From DATFQE01 sp963733845 (GTDB lineage: Bacteria; Actinomycetota; Thermoleophilia; Gaiellales; Gaiellaceae): a stretch of 64,000 nt of DNA. The notes under the pieces were generated by a model that saw only the letters and a program-made list of their open reading frames with translations, did not search any database and was not told the DNA's origin. Location of the stretch: contig CAVTEM010000004.1 of NCBI GenBank assembly GCA_963733845.1, positions 1 to 64,000 on the forward strand. Direction: 5' to 3'. Shown here piece after piece: positions 8,018 through 15,947 of this stretch (positions are counted from its first letter, which is position 1; each line of letters opens with the position of its first letter). Both the position numbers and the translations under genes were made by a program.

Positions 8018-8864
8018 GTGCCTGTCGTGGAGACTCGCACCGCAATCGAGCGTTTTCTGGCCAGTCCGTCGCTCTCGGACGCGACGCGGCGGGCGTACCG
8101 CTTCGACCTGGCGCCGTTCGCCGACTGGCTCGAGGATCGGCGCCTCGCGCTCGACGAGGTCGACGCCCGCGTCCTCGCCGAGTACACCGCAGAGCTGGGG
8201 CGCGGCCGCCCGCGCAGGCTCGCGCCCGCCACGATCGCGCGCAGGCTGGCCGCCGTGCGCTCGCTCCTGCGCTTCACGCTCGGCGCCGGCCGGGTGCCCG
8301 AGGCGATCGCAGGCCCGCGCCGCCCACGCCGCCTGCCGGACGCACCGAAGGCCGACGAGGTCGACGGCCTGCTCGAGTCGCTCGCGGGCGACGGCCCGCT
8401 CGCACTGCGCAACCGCGCGCTCGTGGAGCTCGTCTACTCGGCCGGCCTGCGCAGCCGCGAGGCGGTCGACCTCGACCTCGCCGACGTCGACTTTGAACAG
8501 GAGCTCGTGCACGTACGCGGCAAGGGCGGGAAGGAGCGCACCGTCCCGCTGGGCGAGGAGGCCGCGCTCTGGCTCGCGCGCTACGTGCGTCGACGCGCGC
8601 CCGGAGCTGGCCCGGGGCGCGGAGAACGCGCTCTTTCTCTCCACGCGCGGCCGCCGTCTGGACACGAGCGCGCTCCGCAGGCTCGTCCCCCACCCCCACC
8701 GGCTCCGTCACGCCTTCGCCACCCACCTGCTCGAGGGCGGCGCCGACCTGCGCGTGATCCAGGAGCTGCTCGGGCACAGCTCGCTCTCGACCACCCAGGT
8801 GTACTCGCACGTCGACGCCCGCCGGCTCCGGAAGGTCTATGACCACTCCCATCCCAGATCCTGA
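8018..8864 (+). pseudogene. Tyrosine recombinase, broken by frameshift and internal gap
   Basis: From GTG 8018 the reading frame gives a phage-integrase N-terminal SAM-like domain (ETRTAIERFLASPSLSD onward), then the catalytic domain with the first Arg in SAGLRSREAVDL and the Lys region RGKGGKERTVPLG. Near 8600-8602 one extra C in a CCC run shifts the frame; the rest (APELARGAENALFLST, HRLRHAFATHLLEGG, LLGHSSLSTTQVYSHV) is in the next frame. About ten residues before HRLRH, found in relatives, are also missing, so the gene looks degraded and not only mis-sequenced. Overlaps the start of the intact recombinase. Confidence 0.75.
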
Positions 8865-9771
8865 GGTCGAGGCCTTCCTGGCCGTGTCCGCGGCCCGGCT
8901 GGCGCCGCGGACGGTGGACGCCTACCGCCGCGACCTCACCTCCGCCGCGGCTGCGCTCGGCAAGCCGGTTAACTCGGCGACCCACGAGGACCTCGAGCAG
9001 TACCTGGCAGGCCTGCGCGCTCGAGGGCTCGCCTCGACCACGATCGCGCGACGCGCTGCCGCGCTCCGCTCGTTCTTCCGCCATCAGATGCTGCTCGGCG
9101 CCCGGGCCGACAACCCGGCCGCGGAGCTCGACCTGCCGCGCAGAACGCGCCGGTTGCCGAGGACGCTCTCGCCGGGCGAGGCCGAGCGTCTGGTCGAGGC
9201 AGCCCAGGGAACGGCGCCGAGAGCGCTCCGGGACCACGCGCTCGTCGAGCTGCTCTACGGCGCGGGCCTGCGGGTCAGCGAGGCCGTCGGGCTGGAGAAG
9301 GGCGGCGTCGACCTCGACGACCGCTTCGTGCGCACGATCGGCAAAGGCGGCAAGGAGCGCGTCGTCCCGATCGGCAGGCAGGCGGCCCAAGCGGTTCGCC
9401 GCTACCTCGCCCACGGTCGGCCGCACCTCGACCGCCGGCACCGGCCGGAGCTCTTCCTCAACGCGCAGGGCGGGCCACTCACCCGCGCCGGCGCCTTCCT
9501 GATCCTGCGCAAGCTCGCGGGCAAGGCCGGCCTCGATCCGGAGCGCGTCCATCCCCATCTCCTGCGCCACTCCTTCGCCACGCACCTGCTGGAGGGCGGG
9601 GCCGACCTGCGCAGCGTCCAGGAGATGCTCGGCCACGCCGACCTCGCGACGACGGAGCTCTACACCCACGTGAGCGACCGCCGCCGGCGCGACGCCTACT
9701 TCAGCGCCCACCCCCACGCGCGGAGGCGAGGTTTGGGCGAGGGGTCGCGGCGCAAGAACTCCAGTGGATGA
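8839..9771 (+). CDS. xerD: Tyrosine recombinase XerC/XerD
   Basis: 310 residues. The N-terminal core-binding domain covers residues 1-100; the catalytic set is complete: Arg in GAGLRVSEAVGL, Lys in GKGGKERVVPIG, HLLRH, LGHADLATT and the Tyr nucleophile in TTELYTHV. Size and domains match XerC/XerD, which resolve chromosome dimers at dif. The ATG lies inside the 3' end of the broken recombinase copy, so the pair is a tandem duplication. No dif-like site was recognised nearby. Which Xer it is cannot be decided from this sequence alone. Confidence 0.88.
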   Translation: MTTPIPDPEVEAFLAVSAARLAPRTVDAYRRDLTSAAAALGKPVNSATHEDLEQYLAGLRARGLASTTIARRAAALRSFFRHQMLLGARADNPAAELDLPRRTRRLPRTLSPGEAERLVEAAQGTAPRALRDHALVELLYGAGLRVSEAVGLEKGGVDLDDRFVRTIGKGGKERVVPIGRQAAQAVRRYLAHGRPHLDRRHRPELFLNAQGGPLTRAGAFLILRKLAGKAGLDPERVHPHLLRHSFATHLLEGGADLRSVQEMLGHADLATTELYTHVSDRRRRDAYFSAHPHARRRGLGEGSRRKNSSG

Positions 9772-9932
9772 GCCTCGACCCACAGCTGACGACGCTCTTC
9801 GCGATCACGACCGGGATCGGCTACCTGATGATCCAGCGCGGGCTCCAGAAGAGCATGCTCGAGTGGCGACGCCGCAAGCGAGCGTGCCCGTCGTGCGGTC
9901 GTGAGTCCTCGGTCTGCAGCTGCCGCTTGTAG
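9768..9932 (+). CDS. Small membrane protein with C-terminal zinc-ribbon knuckles
   Basis: 54 residues, ATG overlapping the recombinase stop (ATGA). N-terminal hydrophobic stretch LFAITTGIGYLMI, a basic middle (EWRRRKR) and a C-terminal CPSCGRESSVCSC that resembles a four-cysteine zinc ribbon. Too short to compare with confidence; the overlap, codon use and orderly helix-basic-cysteine layout support it as real. The similar small protein after mdh (near 13.8 kb) has the same two parts in the opposite order. Confidence 0.55.
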   Translation: MSLDPQLTTLFAITTGIGYLMIQRGLQKSMLEWRRRKRACPSCGRESSVCSCRL

Positions 9933-10433
9933 CTAGCGCGTCGACGAGCGCTTCCGCAGCTCCTGGGCCACGCGCATGGCCGTCGCACGGAGCTCCCGCG
10001 CCTCGTCGTCGTCCTCGGACAGGTGCTCGAGCAGGACGATCGTGTCGCGCTGAGGCGAGCCGTTGCGCAGGCAGACCAGAGCCAGCCGCCGCACGGCCTC
10101 GTTGTCGTCGGCGTTGGCGAGCGTGTGCAGCAGCGGACGCACGTCGTTGACCGGGCGTGGATGGCCGCGGGAGAGCAGCTCGAGCGAGACGAGCGCCGAG
10201 CCGCGGCAGGCCGGGCTCTCGTCCTCGAGACCGCGTCTCAGGAGCTCGAGCTTCTGGCGGAACCGGAACTGGCCGATCGCCCGGTAGGCGACCGCGCGCT
10301 GCCGGTAGTCGGAGCTACGGGCGGCGGCCTCGAGCTCGTCCGCCCACTGGGCCCGCAGGTCGGCCAGCTCGCGCTCGGCCCCGCCCTTGCCGGCGAGGGC
10401 ATCGGCGGCGGCGGCGGCCTCGGCCAGGTTCAA
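9933..10433 (-). CDS. HEAT-repeat protein
   Basis: 166 residues from a TTG at 10433 that overlaps the citrate synthase stop (TTGA). Several helical repeats can be read (YRQRAVAYRAIGQFRFRQKL, CRGSALVSLELL, EAVRRLALVCLRNGS, EARELRATAMRVAQEL), the alpha-alpha pattern of HEAT/PBS-lyase-like repeats. Probably a scaffold or binding protein. Translational coupling to gltA suggests a link to citrate synthase or the TCA enzymes, but no function is known. Its stop abuts the stop of the convergent small gene. Confidence 0.7.
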   Translation of the reverse strand: MNLAEAAAAADALAGKGGAERELADLRAQWADELEAAARSSDYRQRAVAYRAIGQFRFRQKLELLRRGLEDESPACRGSALVSLELLSRGHPRPVNDVRPLLHTLANADDNEAVRRLALVCLRNGSPQRDTIVLLEHLSEDDDEARELRATAMRVAQELRKRSSTR

Positions 10434-11509
10434 GCCGGCTGGAGCGAACGTGGGGCCGGCCCGACGTAGCGGGCCGAGGGACGGAACAGCCGCCCGGTGC
10501 GCTTCTGCTCGAGGATGTGGGCCGACCACCCGGCGACCCGCGAGCAGGCGAACATCGCCGGGGCCAGCGGCGGCGGGATCTCGGCCACGTCGAGCACGAT
10601 CGCCGAGTAGTACTCGACGTTGGTGGCGAGCACGCGGTCCGGCGATCGCTTCTGCAATGCCACGAGCGCCACGCTTTCCAGCTCCTCTGCGACCTCGATG
10701 TTCGGCGCGCCAAGCTCCCTGGCGACGCCCTTGAGCAGCCGCGAGCGGGGGTCCTCGGCGCGGTAGATCCTGTGGCCGAAGCCCATGATCCGCTTCTTCT
10801 GGGCGAGCGCCTCGTCGACCCAGCGCTGAGCGTCGCCAAGCTCGGCGACCTCCTCGAGCATCGGCTTGACGTATGCGGGCGCGCCGCCGTGGAGCGGGCC
10901 CGAAAGGGCGCCGACCGCGGACGAGAGCGCGGCTCCGCAGTCCGCGCCGGTCGAGGCCGTCACCCGCGCGGTGAAGGTCGAGGCGTTCAGGCCATGCTCG
11001 GCCGTGCAGATCCAGTACGTGTCGATCGCCTTGACGTGCTTCGGGTCGGCCTCGCCGCGCCAGCGCAGCAGGAACTTCTCCGCGGCGGTGGAGCCCCTCT
11101 CGACGACGTCGTCGGGCGCCGCCTCGCGGCCGTCCGCAGTGGCCGCGGAGCGCGCGACGATCTCCATCATCAGCGCGGACAGGCGACCGAGATCCTGCCG
11201 GGCCTGCTCGTCCGAGATCTCGTTGAGCTTGCCGAGGCCCCACTCGCCCGCGAGGCGCGCGGTCTCGGCCTGGAGGTCGGCCGGCGCGTTGCCGGTCAGG
11301 CGCGCGGGCTCGTAGGGCTCCGGGTCGGGCATCTTCGAGCTGAGGTCGTCGTCGACGAGCAGCCCCCACACGTTCTCGTACGGGTAGTGGCCCACGAGGT
11401 CCTCGATGTCGATCCCGCGGTAGCGGAGCGCGCCGCCCTCGCGGTCCGGCTCGGCGATCTCCGTCTCGACGGCGACGACGCCCTCGAGGCCTGGTTTGAA
11501 GTCGCTCAC
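10430..11509 (-). CDS. gltA: Citrate synthase
   Basis: 359 residues, GTG start. Short citrate-synthase type, about 370 residues, as in Gram-positives and archaea. Catalytic residues are visible: His in AEHGLNAST, His in GPLHGGAP and FGHRIYRAEDPR, with the Asp expected in EYYSAIVLDVAEI. It condenses acetyl-CoA and oxaloacetate. A 2-methylcitrate synthase role cannot be excluded, but divergent placement to icd and mdh favours the TCA cycle. A TAGATT -10 box eight bases before the GTG indicates a leaderless mRNA. Confidence 0.92.
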   Translation of the reverse strand: MSDFKPGLEGVVAVETEIAEPDREGGALRYRGIDIEDLVGHYPYENVWGLLVDDDLSSKMPDPEPYEPARLTGNAPADLQAETARLAGEWGLGKLNEISDEQARQDLGRLSALMMEIVARSAATADGREAAPDDVVERGSTAAEKFLLRWRGEADPKHVKAIDTYWICTAEHGLNASTFTARVTASTGADCGAALSSAVGALSGPLHGGAPAYVKPMLEEVAELGDAQRWVDEALAQKKRIMGFGHRIYRAEDPRSRLLKGVARELGAPNIEVAEELESVALVALQKRSPDRVLATNVEYYSAIVLDVAEIPPPLAPAMFACSRVAGWSAHILEQKRTGRLFRPSARYVGPAPRSLQPA

Positions 11510-11517
11510 GGGCCGCG

Positions 11518-11523
11518 AATCTA
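11518..11523 (-). promoter_or_regulatory. -10 box of gltA (leaderless)
   Basis: TAGATT on the minus strand, eight bases before the GTG of gltA. Transcription would start at or next to the start codon. Confidence 0.5.
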
Positions 11524-11551
11524 CCTGAACGACCGAGATGCAAACCTCAGC

Positions 11552-11557
11552 TATCGT
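11552..11557 (+). promoter_or_regulatory. -10 box of icd (leaderless)
   Basis: TATCGT, eight bases before the GTG of icd. With the gltA box it makes a compact divergent promoter in a 56-bp gap. Confidence 0.5.
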
Positions 11558-11565
11558 CTCGCGCC

Positions 11566-12664
11566 GTGGCGCACAGGGTCACCCTCATCCCCGGCGACGG
11601 CACCGGCCCCGAGCTCACCGAGGCGACTCGGCGTGTGCTCGAGGGGACGCGGCGTCGACTTCGACTGGGACGTGCAGCACGCCGGCACCGACGTCATGGA
11701 CGCCAACGACGGCAACCCGCTGCCGGATCACGTCCTCGACGCGATCCGCGAGACGGGCGTCGCGCTCAAGGGCCCGATCACGACGCCGATCGGCGGTGGC
11801 TTTCGCTCGGTCAACGTCGGGCTGCGCAAGGCCCTCGACCTGTACGCGCAGGTGCGCCCGTGCAAGAGCTACCCCGGCGTGCGCTCCCGCTTCGAGGACG
11901 TCGACCTCGTCCTCGTCCGTGAGAACACCGAGGATCTCTACGCCGGCATCGAGTACGAGGAAGGCTCGCCCGACGCCGTGGAGCTGATCGAGTGGATCGA
12001 GGCCCACGGCGGCAAGTTCCGGCACAACGACGCAGGGATCTCGATCAAGCCGATCTCGGTCACAGGCACGCGGCGCATCGTCGAGTTCGCCTTCGACTAC
12101 GCGCGCAAGAACGGCCGCAAGAAGGTCACGGCCGTACACAAGGCCAACATCATGAAGTTCTCCGACGGGCTCTTCCTGCGCGTCGCACGCGAGATCGCAG
12201 CGGAGAACCCGGACATCGCCTTCGACGACCGGATCGTGGACAACATGACGATGCAGCTCGTCCAGCGGCCGGAGGAGTACGACGTGCTCGTGTGCCCCAA
12301 CCTCTACGGCGACGTCGTCTCCGACCTCTGCGCCGGGATGATCGGCGGCCTGGGCGTCGCGCCCGGGGCCAACTTCGGCGAGGGCATCGCGATCTTCGAG
12401 CCGACCCACGGCTCGGCGCCCAAGTACACGGGCCAGAACAAGGTCAACCCGCTCGCTCAGATCCTCTCCGGGATGCTGATGCTCAGGCACCTCGGCGAGA
12501 CCGCCGCCGCCGACCGTCTCGAGCGCGCGATCACCGAGCTGATCCGCGCGGGCGACAGCGTCACCTACGACATGAAGCCGACCCGCGACGATCCGACCGC
12601 TGTCGGCACGAGCGAGGTCGCCGACGCGCTGATCGAGCGGATGGACGTGCTCGCCCGTGCGTAG
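11566..12664 (+). CDS. icd: Isocitrate dehydrogenase (NAD-type, IMDH family), frameshifted
   Basis: About 365 residues once one extra base is allowed for. The first 28 codons (MAHRVTLIPGDGTGPELTEA) are in one frame; after a GGGG run at 11643-11646 the rest is in the next frame. Removing one G reads VLEGRGVDFDWDVQHAG without interruption. Key motifs: RENTEDLYAGIEYE, KANIMKFSDGLF, YDVLVCPNLYGDVVSDL and EPTHGSAPKYTGQNKVNP. The sequence is closest to NAD-dependent isocitrate dehydrogenases of the decarboxylating dehydrogenase family, and the neighbour mdh supports that over isopropylmalate dehydrogenase. The shift is probably a sequence error. Confidence 0.85.
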
Positions 12665-13580
12665 GAAGGTCACCGTCGTCGGCGCGGGGAACGTCGGCGC
12701 CACCTGCGCGCAGGAGCTCGCCCGCCGCGACTACTGCGACGTCGTCCTCGTCGACATCAAGGAAGGGCTCCCACAGGGCAAGGCGCTCGACATCAACCAG
12801 TCGGGCCCGGTGCTCGGCTACGAGCCGAACGTGCTCGGCTCGAACGCGTACGAGGAGACCGCCGGCTCCGAGGTGGTCGTGATCACGGCCGGCCTGCCGC
12901 GCCAGCCCGGGATGAGCCGCGACGACCTGGTCGCGACCAACGAGAACATCGTCAAGGCGGTCACCGAGGCCGCAGTGGCGGCCTCGCCCGACACGATGCT
13001 GATCGTGGTCTCGAACCCGCTCGACGCGATGTGCGAGGTGGCCAGGCGGGTCTCCGGCTTGCCCAGGGAGCGGGTCTTCGGCCAGGCGGGCATCCTCGAC
13101 ACGGCCCGGTTCCGGACCTTCATCGCCCACGAGACCCGCGCGTCGGTCAAGGACGTCCACGCCCTCGTCCTCGGCGGCCACGGCGACCAGATGGTGCCGA
13201 TCGTCTCCGCGACGACGGTCGGAGGCGTGCCGCTGACGAAGCTCGTCCCGGCCGACCGGATCCAGGCGATGGTCGAGCGCACCGCCGTCGGCGGCGGCGA
13301 GCTGGTGAAGCTGCTCGGCACCTCCGCCTGGTACGCACCGGGCGCGGCCGCGGCACAGATGGTGGACGCGGTCTGTTTGGACGAAAAGCGCGTGCTTCCC
13401 TGCACGGCCTACCTCCAGGGCGAGTACGGCATCGACGACCTCTACATGGGCGTCCCGGTCAAGCTCGGATCCGGCGGCATCGAGGCGATCGTCGAGCTCG
13501 ATCTCTCGGACGACGAGCAGCGAATGCTGCAAGCTTCTGCAGATGCGGTCCGGGAGGTCGTGGCCGTCCTCAAGACGTGA
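12657..13580 (+). CDS. mdh: Malate dehydrogenase (LDH-like, NAD)
   Basis: 307 residues, GTG start eight bases inside icd. N-terminal VVGAGNVGAT NAD loop, an acidic residue after strand 2 (VLVDIKEG) for NAD preference, substrate Arg residues in ITAGLPRQPGMSRDDL, NPLDAMCEVA, and the catalytic His in LGGHGDQMVPI. The RQPGM active-site loop is typical of malate dehydrogenases of the LDH-like group and not of lactate dehydrogenases. Together with icd it forms a two-gene TCA operon. Confidence 0.94.
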   Translation: MRRKVTVVGAGNVGATCAQELARRDYCDVVLVDIKEGLPQGKALDINQSGPVLGYEPNVLGSNAYEETAGSEVVVITAGLPRQPGMSRDDLVATNENIVKAVTEAAVAASPDTMLIVVSNPLDAMCEVARRVSGLPRERVFGQAGILDTARFRTFIAHETRASVKDVHALVLGGHGDQMVPIVSATTVGGVPLTKLVPADRIQAMVERTAVGGGELVKLLGTSAWYAPGAAAAQMVDAVCLDEKRVLPCTAYLQGEYGIDDLYMGVPVKLGSGGIEAIVELDLSDDEQRMLQASADAVREVVAVLKT

Positions 13581-13854
13581 GCGCGCGAACGTCCGTGCGC
13601 GCCGCCGCCTGGAAGAGGCGCCCACTGCCCCCTGCCCGCACTGCGGTCGGGTGACGAAGACGGTGGACGGCGTCTGCGCCGACTGCTGGGGCGTCAAGGA
13701 TCCCGCGAGGGCGCATCGCTGGCTGCCGCGTCCGCGAACCCGCCGGATCTTCGACGTGTCCGACTTCGGCTGGCTGGATCCGGTCACCCTCCTCTGGGGC
13801 GTCGGCACCGGCATCGTCGGCGTGCTCGTCGTGCTGTTGCTGGTGAGCCGGTGA
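13543..13854 (+). CDS. Small zinc-ribbon protein with C-terminal membrane helix; start uncertain
   Basis: The recognisable part begins about residue 30: APCPHCGRVTKTVDGVCADC is a two-knuckle zinc ribbon, and the C-terminus is one hydrophobic helix (LLWGVGTGIVGVLVVLLLV). The only in-frame standard start (ATG 13543) lies inside mdh; a GTG at 13577 that overlaps the mdh stop is in another frame, so either the start is unusual or a base is wrong. The stop overlaps the GTG of the next gene. No function recognised; the layout mirrors the small protein at 9768-9932. Confidence 0.55.
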   Translation: MRSGRSWPSSRRERANVRARRRLEEAPTAPCPHCGRVTKTVDGVCADCWGVKDPARAHRWLPRPRTRRIFDVSDFGWLDPVTLLWGVGTGIVGVLVVLLLVSR

Positions 13855-14594
13855 ATCTCGAGCTCGACGGCAAGACCGCGATCGTCTGCGGCGCCTCGCA
13901 GGGCATCGGGCTCGCGGTGGCCGAAGTGCTCGCCGAGGAAGGCGCGAACGTCGCCATGTTCGCCCGGCGGCGCGAGGTGCTGGAGCGCGAGGCCGAGCGG
14001 ATCGGCGGCCTCGCGATCCGCGGCGACGTCACCAACCCCCAGGACCGCGAACGGCTCGTCCGCCGGACGGTGGAGGCCTTCGGCGGCGTCGACATCCTCG
14101 TGAACAACAGCGGCGGCCCGCCGCGCGGCCCGGCCCTCGACGTGACCGAGGAGTCGCTCGAGGCCGCCGTCGCGCTCCTGCTCACGTCGGCGGTCGGCCT
14201 GACCAACCTTTGCCTGCGCCACCTGCGCAGGAGCGACGCGGGACGGATCCTCAACATCGCGTCGAGCACGGTTCGCGAGCCGACCGACAACTTGGCGCTC
14301 TCCAACGTGGTCCGACCGGGCGTGATCGGGTGGGCGAAGTCGCTGGCGCGCGAGCTCGGGCCCGACGGCATCACCGTGAACAACATCGCCGTCGGGCGCA
14401 TCGACACGGCGCGGCTCGCCGAGAGCTTCAAGCAGCGCTCGCGGGCCGACAGCATGAACGAGGTCCCGCTCAAGCGCTTCGGCTCGCCCAGGGAGCTCGC
14501 CGACGTGGTCGCGTTCCTCGCCTCCGCGCGGGCCGGCTACGTCACCGGGACAACGATCCCGGTCGACGGCGGCCTCACTCGCGGACTCTTATGA
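13851..14594 (+). CDS. Short-chain dehydrogenase/reductase family protein lacking the catalytic Tyr
   Basis: 247 residues. The cofactor loop GASQGIGLAVAEV, NNSGGPP (in place of NNAG) and the C-terminal TGTTIPVDGG are typical SDR features. The catalytic YxxxK is absent: aligning to VIGWAKSLA, the Tyr and Lys positions fall on Ser and Arg within ALSNVVRPG. A Ser upstream (NIASSTV) is kept. Such atypical SDRs occur as a conserved subgroup, so the loss is probably old. Reaction unknown. GTG start overlaps the preceding stop. Confidence 0.8.
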   Translation: MNLELDGKTAIVCGASQGIGLAVAEVLAEEGANVAMFARRREVLEREAERIGGLAIRGDVTNPQDRERLVRRTVEAFGGVDILVNNSGGPPRGPALDVTEESLEAAVALLLTSAVGLTNLCLRHLRRSDAGRILNIASSTVREPTDNLALSNVVRPGVIGWAKSLARELGPDGITVNNIAVGRIDTARLAESFKQRSRADSMNEVPLKRFGSPRELADVVAFLASARAGYVTGTTIPVDGGLTRGLL

Positions 14595-14605
14595 GACGCT
14601 CATAA
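14589..14605. promoter_or_regulatory. Operator-like palindrome before the PDZ-Lon protease gene
   Basis: TTATGAG-ACG-CTCATAA is a perfect 7-bp inverted repeat that overlaps the SDR stop codon and sits where the -35 element of the next promoter would be (17 bases before the TATCCT box). It looks like a site for a dimeric regulator. Confidence 0.5.
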
Positions 14606-14614
14606 AGCCCCGGC

Positions 14615-14620
14615 TATCCT
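14615..14620 (+). promoter_or_regulatory. -10 box of the PDZ-Lon protease gene (leaderless)
   Basis: TATCCT, seven bases before the GTG at 14628. Confidence 0.55.
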
Positions 14621-14627
14621 GGGGCGC

Positions 14628-15632
14628 GTGCGCTCGCTCACGCCGGTCCGCGTGGCGGCGGCAGGCCTGGTCTTGGCCGCGCTCGCGGCGGCGCTCTTCC
14701 TGCTTCCGTCCGATGATTACCTGCTTCTGCCCGATCGGGCTCGGGCGGTCGAACCGCTGGTCCAGGTCGAGGGTGCGAAGCCGAGGCGCGACAGCGGCGG
14801 CATCTACTTCGTCGCCGTGGACGTCCGCAAGGCGTCGCTGCTCGAGAGCGTCTTCCCGGGGATCCACGAGGGCTCGACGCTCGTTCCCGAGGAGCAGCTG
14901 CTGCCCCCCGGTGTCGACGAGAAGGCTCGCCGCCAGGGAGAGATCAGGGCAATGGCCCGCTCGCAGCAAGTCGCCGCGGCCGTGGCCCTCCGCCGCCTGG
15001 GTTACCCCGTCCAGGTCCGGAACGACGGCGTGCTGGTCGATGCGCTCGTGCCGGGCTCGCCCTCGGTCGGGAAGCTGCGCCCCAACGACGTGATCGTCTC
15101 CGTCGACGGAAAGCGCGTGCGCTCCCGCTCGGACCTCCTGCGCCTCGTCGGCGCACACAAGCCCGGCGAGGACGTCCTGATCACGGTCAAGCGGGGAGAC
15201 AAGCAGGAGACCGTGACCATCCGCACCGCGGCCGATCCGAAGGACCCCAAGCGTGCCGTCATCGGCGTCTTCGTCGAGCAGGCCGCCGCGATCAAGCTGC
15301 CGCTCGACGTCAAGATCGATATCGGCAACGTGGGCGGGCCGTCGGCCGGCCTCGCCTTCGCGCTGGACGTCATGGAGGAGCTCGGCACCGACGTCGACGG
15401 CGGGCACAAGATCGCCGCCACCGGCGAAATCGAGCTCGACGGAAGCGTCGCCCCCGTCGGCGGCGTCAAGCAGAAGACGATCGCGGTCCGCCGATCGGGA
15501 ATCGACGTTTTCCTCGTGCCGGCTGGGGACAATGCGAGGGAAGCGCAGCGCCATGCGGACGGGATCAGGATCGTGCCTGTGAAGAGTTTTCAACAGGCGT
15601 TGCAGAGCCTGAAAACGCTCACTGCCACCTGA
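14628..15632 (+). CDS. Membrane-anchored PDZ and Lon-type serine protease (YlbL-like)
   Basis: 334 residues. An N-terminal signal anchor (VAAAGLVLAALAAALFLL) is followed by a PDZ domain around residues 135-200 (VLVDALVPGSPSVGKLRPND) and a C-terminal Lon S16 domain with the catalytic Ser in NVGGPSAGLAF and Lys in GGVKQKTIAV. There is no AAA module. This matches the secreted or surface YlbL-type proteases of Gram-positives, which act on extracytoplasmic proteins. A palindrome over the -35 region suggests repression by an unknown factor. A hairpin follows the stop. Confidence 0.88.
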   Translation: MRSLTPVRVAAAGLVLAALAAALFLLPSDDYLLLPDRARAVEPLVQVEGAKPRRDSGGIYFVAVDVRKASLLESVFPGIHEGSTLVPEEQLLPPGVDEKARRQGEIRAMARSQQVAAAVALRRLGYPVQVRNDGVLVDALVPGSPSVGKLRPNDVIVSVDGKRVRSRSDLLRLVGAHKPGEDVLITVKRGDKQETVTIRTAADPKDPKRAVIGVFVEQAAAIKLPLDVKIDIGNVGGPSAGLAFALDVMEELGTDVDGGHKIAATGEIELDGSVAPVGGVKQKTIAVRRSGIDVFLVPAGDNAREAQRHADGIRIVPVKSFQQALQSLKTLTAT

Positions 15633-15644
15633 GACAAAGTCGCC

Positions 15645-15662
15645 GGAAAATGCGGGATTTTC
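15645..15662 (+). terminator. Weak hairpin after the PDZ-Lon protease gene
   Basis: GAAAAT-GCGGG-ATTTTC stem with T-rich 3' arm, 13 bases after the stop. Short but correctly placed; 15663-15749 otherwise holds only the leader and Shine-Dalgarno of the next gene. Confidence 0.4.
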
Positions 15663-15749
15663 GTCTGCGCGTCCCCCTCGAATCACCCCGCTGAGGCCCT
15701 AAGATGCCCGCTTGTCCGGAGTCCTTCGACAGAGGAGCAAACGGAACAC

Positions 15750-15938
15750 ATGGCTAAACGCGGCGAACCATCCTGCACCGATTGCTACTTCCATCGCGCT
15801 GGGCTCTGCGCACTCACCCTCGAGGCGCCCTGTCCGACGTTCCGCGCAGTCCGGCGCGGCGCGATCGCCGCGCCCCGGCAGGCGCCGCTGATTCCCCGCC
15901 CCGCGCACCCGGGCAAACCCGCCGCCGCGGCCGCCTAG
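15750..15938 (+). CDS. Small cysteine-containing protein
   Basis: 62 residues with a good Shine-Dalgarno (AGAGGAG) before the ATG. The N-terminal half has four cysteines in CTDCYFHRAGLCALTLEAPC followed by PTFR, a spacing that could bind zinc or an iron-sulfur cluster; the C-terminus is basic and Pro/Ala-rich (IPRPAHPGKPAAAAA). I do not recognise the family. Strong ribosome site and own leader region support expression. Confidence 0.6.
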   Translation: MAKRGEPSCTDCYFHRAGLCALTLEAPCPTFRAVRRGAIAAPRQAPLIPRPAHPGKPAAAAA

Positions 15939-15941
15939 ACT
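15936..15941 (+). promoter_or_regulatory. -10 box of the LapA-like gene (leaderless)
   Basis: TAGACT, overlapping the stop codon of the preceding small gene and ending six bases before the GTG at 15948. Confidence 0.5.
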
Positions 15942-15947
15942 CCGAGC

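Noticed and set aside
10157..12664. Very long plus-strand open frame covering gltA antisense and icd
   Set aside because: Its first 460 codons are antisense to citrate synthase and the HEAT gene and give Arg/Ala/Gly-rich sequence without any motif; only the last part is icd. Long spurious frames are expected at this GC content.
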